A DNA stretch of 64,000 bases, taken from positions 186,001-250,000 of the forward strand of contig NZ_JAEMUH010000005.1 of the NCBI RefSeq assembly GCF_016461785.1. The letters run 5' to 3'. Position 1 is the first letter of the stretch. Each line of letters opens with the position of its first letter. The position numbers and the translations under genes were made by a program. This DNA is from Marinomonas ostreistagni. Lineage in GTDB: Bacteria > Pseudomonadota > Gammaproteobacteria > Pseudomonadales > Marinomonadaceae. The notes under the pieces are model-generated. The model was given only the letters and a program-made list of their open reading frames with translations, had not been told where the DNA came from and searched no databases. Positions 57,278-64,000 of the stretch are shown here, one piece after another.

Positions 57278-57472
57278 GTTTCTGTTCATCAGAATCTTTT
57301 CTCATCTTAGCCTTTTTGCGTTCTCAGGTTAATCTTTCACACTATTTAAACTTTTCTTATCTTTGCTTGCAGGCTTTGCTATATTTTTAGCAAACAAAAT
57401 GCGTTATTTGCTTTTATTGTCGTGCATTTGCGCCAATGGAATGCGATGCATAAGGAAAAGGTAGTAGCAAAG

Positions 57473-60400
57473 ATGACTCGGGTTTTGAAGATTATCCTAC
57501 TAACTGCAATAAGTTACTTCATTGCGGGTTGGATTGGTCAGGTGTTTGCAATTCCTCCTGGGTATGCAACGGTGATCTGGCCTGCTTCCGGTATTGCCAT
57601 TGCTGCTTGCCTGCTGTTTGGCTATTGGCCTGCTCTTGGTGTCTTTGTTGGCTCGACTTGTGTCAATGTGCTAATTGGGTTCGAAAATACAGGTCAAATT
57701 AGTATTCTCATTCCTGCTTTGATTGCATCTGGGAGTGCATTGCAGACGATTTTTGCTTATTCCCTGGTTCGTTTTTTTATCGGGAAAAAGCTCGAGTTTT
57801 ACAATGTTCGTCATGTTCTAAGCTTTATTGTTGTAGCTGGCCCTCTAGGTTGTTTGGTGAGTGCAAGCACCGGTACAACAATATTGTATAGTTTTGGGAT
57901 GCTCTCCTCTGATCAGGTTTTACTTAACTGGTTAAGTTGGTGGCTAGGCGATACGGTCGGTGTCGTGGTATTGGTTCCTTGGCTGGCTGTTTTATTTCGC
58001 AAACATTTTTCTGTCTATTATGACCATCCAATGAGGGTTGTTTTTGCTCTCGTTATCGTAGCGTTAACAACGGGCATCTTATCGTTTTCGACGGCATTTT
58101 TTGAAATCAATAAACAGAAGCAGGCTTTTAATGCCTCGGCAGACCTGAGTTCCACGTTACTCAGTGAACGAATCAAAAACTCGGTTGATATCTTGTATAG
58201 CATGGCAGGCTATGTACGCGGCAGCGCTAAAGTCTCGGCTGAAGAGTTTCAAAACTTCAGCGAAAGTATTATGAGTCAAGATCGCGCAATTAAAGCGCTT
58301 TCTATTAACCATGTATTGGATTATCAAGATATTCCAATGTATGAGTCCCAAATGTCGGCTTTGCACGGTTTTCCTTATCAAGTAAAAGAGCGAAGTGTAG
58401 AGGGTGAGTTTGTAGCACCCAGTGTACGAGATCGCTATGTACCAGTTGGACTGATTTATCCTAAAGAGCCGAATCTAAAGGCGCTGGGCTTTGATGTATA
58501 CTCAGAAGCATCAAGACGAAGCGCAATACAAAATGCAATCCGCTTAAACGCGGCCTTTCCGACATCGGCCATTACTCTGGTGCAGGGTAACAAGGCTGTC
58601 TTAATGTTTTTACCTATTTATAAGCAGCAAAAACTGTTTGCTATGTCTACCGGTCTTTTTGAGATCGAAGATCTGTCCGAGCGTATTTTGGAGCGTACGC
58701 CTACTAATGGCGTTGAAATTTACCTAATCGACCGGCCAGCAGGGCAATCGCCTTACATATTATCTGCAAGTGGCAATGCAACGCTTGAGATAAGTGAATT
58801 GATTGATGGGGTAAATGCTGAGCGGTATCCCGTCATACATCGTTCAATGATTCCAGTGGAAGCCCATCGTTGGGAGCTTGTCCACATAGCACGTTCATCG
58901 TTTATTGAGCAGCCATGGGGAACGCATTTTGTCTTAGTGGGAGGTCTATTTGTTGCAGGACTTTTAGGTTGGGTATTAAGCCTTGTGTTCAGTCATGCCG
59001 CTCAAGTGGAGAGACAGGTCGCAGAGCGGACAAAAGAGCTTTCTAAGGCGAACTTGGCCCTTAGAGAATCGAGTGAGAAGTTGAAGCAAGCAACGCTTGC
59101 CGCCCAAGATGCTAACCAAGCTAAAAGTCGCTTTTTAGCGAATATGAGTCACGAAATTCGTACGCCACTTAACGGGATGTTAGGTAGTTTATCTTTATTG
59201 AAATCTCAACGATTGAATAATGAACAAGTGAAGTTGGTAGATTTGGCGCATCAAAGTGGCGATACGTTGCTTGGTTTAGTGAATGATATTCTAGATCTGT
59301 CGAAAATTGAGGCGGGGGAATTGGAGCTTGAGCCTCAATACTTTGACCTGCAGGATTTACTTGAAGATACAGCAAGCTTAATGCGTATCAAAGCTAAAGA
59401 AAAAGATCTTACCTTTATTGCGCCTGAAACACTTTTGCCGGAGTTGATGGTCTATGGAGATCGGCAGCGCCTACAACAAGTTATATTGAACTTGTTGGGA
59501 AATGCGATCAAGTTTACTGCGGCGGGTGGAGACGTCCGGCTTAAGGCAGAGAATCTGTTGCTTGAGGGGGATAAAGCAACATTCAGAATCAGCATACAAG
59601 ACACTGGTATTGGTATCTCAGATAGTTTACAGCAGAGATTGTTTCAGCGCTTTAAGCAGGCTGATGCGTCAACGACGCGCCGGTATGGTGGCACAGGGCT
59701 TGGATTGGCGATTAGCAAACAGTTAATTGAGGCTATGCAAGGGCAAATAGGGGTCCAAAGCCAATTAGGGCAGGGGGCCAACTTCTGGTTTGAGCTTACC
59801 TTACCCATTCAGCCTAAGTCAGATGAGTCATTAAGCGATTTAGGCCCTTTGAAAATGGTCTATGTGTTGAGTCAGCAGCAAGATGATGTTCCCTATATTA
59901 GATCTTTATTGGCTTCTAAATCTATCCCAGTGGAGTTTTTACGGTCTGCAGAGGAGTTGCCTACGCTTGATGATAGTACGTTGCTTATTATTGATGATGC
60001 ACTTAGAGTCGAAAGTCAACTGAGCTTTAAAGTGCCCCAGCAACATGTGATTACATTATTAGAGCAAGGCCAGTCTTTGGAAAACTTGGATGGGCATAAC
60101 ATAGCTTCGATCTATAAGCCTGTTCACCGTCGCGCTCTGTTTGCTGTAATAGAGTCGTTTTTGCAAGACGATTCTATGCCCGTTGCAAAGCATGCGGAGT
60201 TGAATTCAGCAGTAGAAGATGATTATTTGAAAGACATGCGAATACTGTTAGTAGAAGATAATTTAACCAATCAAATTGTAGCAAAGGGCATGTTGGGGCT
60301 ATTTGGTGTCACGGTCGATGTTGTGGAAAATGGTGAGGAGTCTGTTACAGCCTGCCAAGAGACAGCGTACGATTTAATTTTCATGGACTGTCAGATGCCC

Positions 60401-60616
60401 GTGATGGATGGTTATGAAGCGACAAAAGCCATTCGTAAACTAGAACAAAACTCGGCGACCTCCAATAATGTAGTGATCGTTGCTTTAAGTGCTAACGCCA
60501 TGAAAGGCGATGACCAGCTATGTTTTGATGCCGGCATGGATGATCATGTTGCAAAGCCTGTTACTAAGGAACGTCTCGCTGAAGTTCTAGAGCGCTGGCT
60601 AGGAAAACGTAGTTAG
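57473..60616 (+). CDS. MASE1-CHASE hybrid sensor histidine kinase
   Basis: A 1047-residue membrane kinase. Order: MASE1 membrane domain with about eight helices (about 5-210), a periplasmic CHASE-like sensor (about 235-470, RDRYVPVGLIYPKEPN), a membrane helix near 490-510, a coiled coil, HisKA with His560 in NMSHEIRTPLNG, and an ATPase domain (RRYGGTGLGLAISKQ). A degenerate receiver-like segment (about 795-900) precedes an intact receiver with phospho-acceptor Asp972 in MDCQMPVMDG. No HPt domain is present. I choose ATG 57473, just before the first helix; GTG 57422 and ATG 57446 are alternatives. It heads a likely signalling operon with the next two genes. Confidence 0.88.
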   Translation: MTRVLKIILLTAISYFIAGWIGQVFAIPPGYATVIWPASGIAIAACLLFGYWPALGVFVGSTCVNVLIGFENTGQISILIPALIASGSALQTIFAYSLVRFFIGKKLEFYNVRHVLSFIVVAGPLGCLVSASTGTTILYSFGMLSSDQVLLNWLSWWLGDTVGVVVLVPWLAVLFRKHFSVYYDHPMRVVFALVIVALTTGILSFSTAFFEINKQKQAFNASADLSSTLLSERIKNSVDILYSMAGYVRGSAKVSAEEFQNFSESIMSQDRAIKALSINHVLDYQDIPMYESQMSALHGFPYQVKERSVEGEFVAPSVRDRYVPVGLIYPKEPNLKALGFDVYSEASRRSAIQNAIRLNAAFPTSAITLVQGNKAVLMFLPIYKQQKLFAMSTGLFEIEDLSERILERTPTNGVEIYLIDRPAGQSPYILSASGNATLEISELIDGVNAERYPVIHRSMIPVEAHRWELVHIARSSFIEQPWGTHFVLVGGLFVAGLLGWVLSLVFSHAAQVERQVAERTKELSKANLALRESSEKLKQATLAAQDANQAKSRFLANMSHEIRTPLNGMLGSLSLLKSQRLNNEQVKLVDLAHQSGDTLLGLVNDILDLSKIEAGELELEPQYFDLQDLLEDTASLMRIKAKEKDLTFIAPETLLPELMVYGDRQRLQQVILNLLGNAIKFTAAGGDVRLKAENLLLEGDKATFRISIQDTGIGISDSLQQRLFQRFKQADASTTRRYGGTGLGLAISKQLIEAMQGQIGVQSQLGQGANFWFELTLPIQPKSDESLSDLGPLKMVYVLSQQQDDVPYIRSLLASKSIPVEFLRSAEELPTLDDSTLLIIDDALRVESQLSFKVPQQHVITLLEQGQSLENLDGHNIASIYKPVHRRALFAVIESFLQDDSMPVAKHAELNSAVEDDYLKDMRILLVEDNLTNQIVAKGMLGLFGVTVDVVENGEESVTACQETAYDLIFMDCQMPVMDGYEATKAIRKLEQNSATSNNVVIVALSANAMKGDDQLCFDAGMDDHVAKPVTKERLAEVLERWLGKRS

Positions 60617-60700
60617 GTGTTTGATTGATTTTAATACAGTATTAATGCAAGCGAGTTAATGTTGCCTGCGGTAAATAACCGGATTAAAGGGGCGTCGGCC

Positions 60701-62158
60701 ATGATAAAAAAACTGTTTGTTGTCCTATCTATGTACATGTTTAGTATGATGGCTCATGCCGATAAAATTATCTTTACGTCGAATGTCCCTGAGTTGTTTG
60801 CTCAAGAAAATGGCTATTCACTGGCGAAAATGGCAACGGTTGTTAAGCGCTTGAAAAGCAGCAATGAGCCTGTCTTATTTGTGCACGGTGGAGACAGCCT
60901 CTCACCAAACCCTTTGTCTGTATACGATAAAGGGGCTCATATGATTTCTATTATGAATGAGTTAGGTGTAGATGTCTTGGCAGTAAATCAGAGAGAGTTT
61001 AAAGATGGCATTGATCAAGTAACACTTTTGAGTACCCAAGCTCAGTTTCCAATGGTTTTGACGAATCTGTTAGATCGCCGCTCTATGCAGCCAGTGGAAG
61101 GTGTTCAGCCATATGTATTGCTGCCCTTAGGGGAACATTCCATTGCCGTACTCATGGCGGTATCTGAAAACATTAATACCACATTTCTCTTTAATAAAGC
61201 TTTTGTTTACGAAACGGTTGAGCATATCAATCGATGGGTTCAGCAAGTGCGTTCAAGTGGCGCAACCAAAGTCATCTTAGTTACCGAGCGAGACTTTCTT
61301 AAAAGTGTCCCCGTTCATTCGATTGAGGGGGTCGATATGATGATGGTTACCCAAGATGTTGAAGATCATCAAGTTTCAAGCAGCCCCTGGATATTTGCTT
61401 CGGGCGGAGTTGACGATGAAATGACGCTCATAGATGTTACCAAAGACGGACAAACAGCATCTGTCTTGCATATTGCAGAGGAAGAGCCTGATGCAGCGAT
61501 GACACAAGTTATCGAACGTTATACCAGTCAACTCGACGTTGTTTTAGGTCAACAATTGACTCGCCTGAGCGGTCCTATGGATTCTCAGCGTGATACATTA
61601 AGAAGTGCAGAGTCCAGTTGGGGAAATATTGTAATGGATGCCATCCGTCAATATACCCATGCAGACTTTTCCCTCATCATTGGTGGAAGTATTCGCGGCT
61701 ATCGTGATTATGAGGCAGGCTATGTTCTTACCCGAAGAGACATTCAAAGAGAGTTGCCTTTTGGTGGCACAGTATACGTTGTTCGTATTACCAAGGCTAA
61801 ACTAAAACAAGTTTTAGAGCATGGCGTGTCACAGGTCGAAGGGCTAGATGGCCGCTTTTTACAGGTTTCAGGTTTGCATTATAAATACGATGCGAGTCGT
61901 CCCGTTGGGCAACGTATAGTAGAAATGTTGCACAGTAATAATCGAGAAATTGACGAGGGCGAGTACACCGTAGCCATTTCTGATTATATGCTTGAGGGGG
62001 GAGACGATTATGACTTCTCTGACGCAACGGTTGTATCTGATAAAGTGAGTAGTCAGCGATTAATCTGGAATATCGTTTCAGATTACTTAGAGCAATATGA
62101 TGAAATTCAGCCAGTGATTGAAGGGCGTATTGTTAATGTAACTCCTATTCTTCCTTGA
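60701..62158 (+). CDS. Periplasmic 5'-nucleotidase-like protein with a degraded metal site
   Basis: A 485-residue UshA-like protein with a signal peptide (cut after AHA, about residue 21). The N-terminal metallophosphatase fold (about 22-265) keeps GGD (HGGDSLSPNP) but the first metal motif reads TSNVPE where D-x-H is expected, and the GNHEFD motif reads VNQREFKDG, so a di-metal phosphatase site is unlikely. The C-terminal substrate domain (about 285-480) is well formed, with SWGNIVMDAIRQ, GGSIRG and GGDDYDF. It may bind nucleotides without cleaving them and present them to the flanking membrane sensors. The start ATG 60701 has AAGGGG upstream; the 60659 reading lacks one. Confidence 0.8.
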   Translation: MIKKLFVVLSMYMFSMMAHADKIIFTSNVPELFAQENGYSLAKMATVVKRLKSSNEPVLFVHGGDSLSPNPLSVYDKGAHMISIMNELGVDVLAVNQREFKDGIDQVTLLSTQAQFPMVLTNLLDRRSMQPVEGVQPYVLLPLGEHSIAVLMAVSENINTTFLFNKAFVYETVEHINRWVQQVRSSGATKVILVTERDFLKSVPVHSIEGVDMMMVTQDVEDHQVSSSPWIFASGGVDDEMTLIDVTKDGQTASVLHIAEEEPDAAMTQVIERYTSQLDVVLGQQLTRLSGPMDSQRDTLRSAESSWGNIVMDAIRQYTHADFSLIIGGSIRGYRDYEAGYVLTRRDIQRELPFGGTVYVVRITKAKLKQVLEHGVSQVEGLDGRFLQVSGLHYKYDASRPVGQRIVEMLHSNNREIDEGEYTVAISDYMLEGGDDYDFSDATVVSDKVSSQRLIWNIVSDYLEQYDEIQPVIEGRIVNVTPILP

Positions 62159-62168
62159 GGCACTTGTT

Positions 62169-64000
62169 GTGGAAGTAGAGCAAAAAGCATCCGGTTTAAA
62201 AAGTCTGCGCTTTAGAATAGCGGCGGCGGTTTTGTTTATGTTGTTATTGATGCTTTTAACAAGTGGTATCTCTTTCTTTTATTTTTTCAAACTGAAGAGT
62301 GCGGTGAACCAACAGTCACAGCAAGCGCTTCCCGAACTACAAGTTCTAAATAGCGCTCAGCTAAATATCACTCGTCTAGCGAATCTCGCCATTGAAGTAT
62401 CCAATAGTACGTCACCTGCCTATAGCCGAATACTGATGTCTCAGGTAAGAGAGCAAGTTGATGAGCTAAAACATAGCTTAGAGCTTTTGGCTGAGAATAA
62501 CGCACAGATTAAGCGTTTGATGGATGTGGTTGGTAAAGTCGAACCAAGTGTTACGAATATTTCTCTGTCTAAGTCCATGCTTGATCAGGTCGATAAGGCG
62601 CTTAATGAGCGTCTATTTTCAGCAATGACAGTGACTTTGGCTAGTTTCAATCAAGCAAATGATAAAGAAGTCAAACAGATATTAGGTGAGATAACGTCAG
62701 ATCTGGCTCAATTGATTACTCGTCCTCATCTATACGAGCAAAACCAAATTACAGCTAGACTAGTGAAGCAAATGCAGCAGCTTCAGCAACAAGCTCTTAT
62801 TCATTATAAGCCACTAGAGCCACTATTATTGTCGCCAAGAGGAGTCCTTGAGTTACTTTCAAAAAGAGAAATACATAATTCTGAAGTGGTGGGGTTAACC
62901 ACGCAGAATCGAATATTATTGGGTAATATTGTGGATTTCGGCCATCGAGTTTACATGGATAATGAAGCAAACGTGGCTCAACAAGCTCAAGCTATTTCAA
63001 AAAACAGTAATGACTTCATAAATGTCCTTATGTTGGTTCTATTAGTGCAGTTAATGGTAGCGGCAGCACTCATGGTCTATTTACATAAGCACTTATTTCG
63101 ACGTTTGTATGCCCTCAAAGGCTTAGTCGGTCAGCGTAAGAAGATCACTGCGCATGATGTAGCGTTCTTTGATGAGCGAAACGAGCTGGGCTCGTTAGTA
63201 AAGCAGCTGCAAACGTATCTAGAAACGATTTCGAAGCAGCAAGCTCAGATAGAATCGACAAGCTTACAGTTACAGAGTGTTATAAAACACTCACATATGA
63301 TGGCGGCAGTGATATACCAGGATGAAATCCTGTATTTAAGTGAACCGTTCTACCAACTTTTTAAGGACAGAGAATTAAAGTCTATACACGATTTCCCCGA
63401 CGACTTTCAGCGACGCATTGCATCGATTCAAATAGGTGATTTGACTACCTTAGAGTCGGCCTATTGGGATGTTCATCGTCAGAGTTGGTTTCAAGTTAGC
63501 AAAGACAATATTTTGTGGGAGGGGAAAAAAGCGTATTTAATTAGTTTAACGGATGTCTCCTCTCAAGTTCGTGCTGAACAAGAGTTTCGAAAGACGCTCT
63601 CGGTTGTAGAAAGCGAGTCAAAGTTAGATGCATTGACAGGCTTGTATAATCGTAAACTATTTGAGGATCAGGTGGCGTCATTAAAACAGACGACGGAGTT
63701 TATGAGTTTTGCCGTGTTATTGTTTGACGTCGACTTCTTTAAGCAATACAACGATAAATTGGGGCATTTGCAAGGCGATCAAGTGCTCAAAATGGTTGCA
63801 TCCGTCATAAAAAGAAATACCCCAAGCAAAGGAATGGCGATTCGATATGGTGGTGAAGAGTTGTTGGTTTTTTTGCCTAAAGCAAACTCTTCTGAAGCAT
63901 TAGAAATTGCCCAAGACATTGTGGAAGAGGTATATCAACAACATGTCCCTCATCCATCTTCTCCCCATCAATATTTATCAGTAAGCTGTGGTGTAAGTGT
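62169..64000 (+). CDS. Membrane GGDEF diguanylate cyclase, partial (runs off the right edge)
   Basis: An open frame from GTG 62169 to the window edge (610 codons visible). GAGG at 62157-62160 overlaps the stop of the previous gene, so translational coupling is likely. Features: helix 1 (about residues 19-40), a helical periplasmic region of about 240 residues, helix 2 (about 282-305), a HAMP-like stretch, a PAS-like region (about 360-460) and a GGDEF domain with GGEEL at 561-565 and the VDFFKQYND metal motif. Cyclase activity is expected. The C-terminus is missing. Confidence 0.85.
   Translation, partial: MEVEQKASGLKSLRFRIAAAVLFMLLLMLLTSGISFFYFFKLKSAVNQQSQQALPELQVLNSAQLNITRLANLAIEVSNSTSPAYSRILMSQVREQVDELKHSLELLAENNAQIKRLMDVVGKVEPSVTNISLSKSMLDQVDKALNERLFSAMTVTLASFNQANDKEVKQILGEITSDLAQLITRPHLYEQNQITARLVKQMQQLQQQALIHYKPLEPLLLSPRGVLELLSKREIHNSEVVGLTTQNRILLGNIVDFGHRVYMDNEANVAQQAQAISKNSNDFINVLMLVLLVQLMVAAALMVYLHKHLFRRLYALKGLVGQRKKITAHDVAFFDERNELGSLVKQLQTYLETISKQQAQIESTSLQLQSVIKHSHMMAAVIYQDEILYLSEPFYQLFKDRELKSIHDFPDDFQRRIASIQIGDLTTLESAYWDVHRQSWFQVSKDNILWEGKKAYLISLTDVSSQVRAEQEFRKTLSVVESESKLDALTGLYNRKLFEDQVASLKQTTEFMSFAVLLFDVDFFKQYNDKLGHLQGDQVLKMVASVIKRNTPSKGMAIRYGGEELLVFLPKANSSEALEIAQDIVEEVYQQHVPHPSSPHQYLSVSCGVS

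Overview
The window is a contiguous stretch of gammaproteobacterial chromosome, most likely from a marine member of the Oceanospirillales close to Marinomonas. The call rests on gene order and protein style: rpmE-nuclease-malic enzyme, priA-SPOR-hslVU-DUF971-ubiJ, yqgE-ruvX-pyrR-pyrB-pyrC' and yggS-proC-yggT are arrangements I know from Pseudomonas and relatives, here mixed with a Na+/alanine symporter and several orphan periplasmic binding proteins. I see no prophage, insertion sequence, integrase or CRISPR array. Nearly all of the window is housekeeping or metabolic DNA, with a possibly acquired AT-rich glycosylation cluster at the left edge.

Layout: 0-2.6 kb, a three-gene O-antigen/lipid-linked sugar modification cluster (gtrB-like). 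2.7-9.7 kb, central metabolism: fbp, a ZntB-type transporter, rpiA, ilvA and argS. 9.8-13.2 kb, a binding protein and a GGDEF-EAL protein. 13.2-22 kb, the ubiJ/DUF971/hslUV/SPOR/priA block (minus strand) and the rpmE/nuclease/malic enzyme block (plus strand). 22-32.4 kb, a LysR/TDT pair, an OmpA-like porin, an M42-like peptidase, a tctABC tricarboxylate transporter and a Fur-box-preceded DUF4856/fatty-acid-hydroxylase pair. 32.4-37.3 kb, a compact ethanolamine locus (eat, eutC, eutB, divergent eutR) without microcompartment genes. 37.4-46.5 kb, assorted transport and redox genes, including glycogen phosphorylase and AdhP. 46.9-55.3 kb, a long plus-strand pyrimidine/housekeeping run ending with coaD and a ferredoxin. 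55.3-57.2 kb, a K+ channel, trmL and two identical tRNA-Phe genes. 57.5-64 kb, a signalling module: a MASE1-CHASE hybrid kinase, a periplasmic 5'-nucleotidase-like protein with a decayed metal site, and a membrane GGDEF protein that runs off the right edge.

The most interesting element is not a protein. The 236 bases between ilvA and argS fold on paper into a rod of about 51 base pairs capped by two GC-rich hairpins (7738-7904). Its central 20-bp helix contains five G-U wobbles, which is the signature of selection on RNA rather than DNA symmetry. It ends 23 bases before a weak, GTG-started argS, so it is a candidate undescribed argS leader or small RNA. Other points of note are an intrinsic terminator embedded in the signal-peptide codons of the nuclease gene after rpmE, a 37-residue Cys/His-rich micro-ORF coupled to that gene, a textbook heat-shock promoter before hslVU, a dihydroorotase pseudo-enzyme, and a GGDEF protein with a lost catalytic motif. 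All calls come from reading the sequence; no database search was possible.
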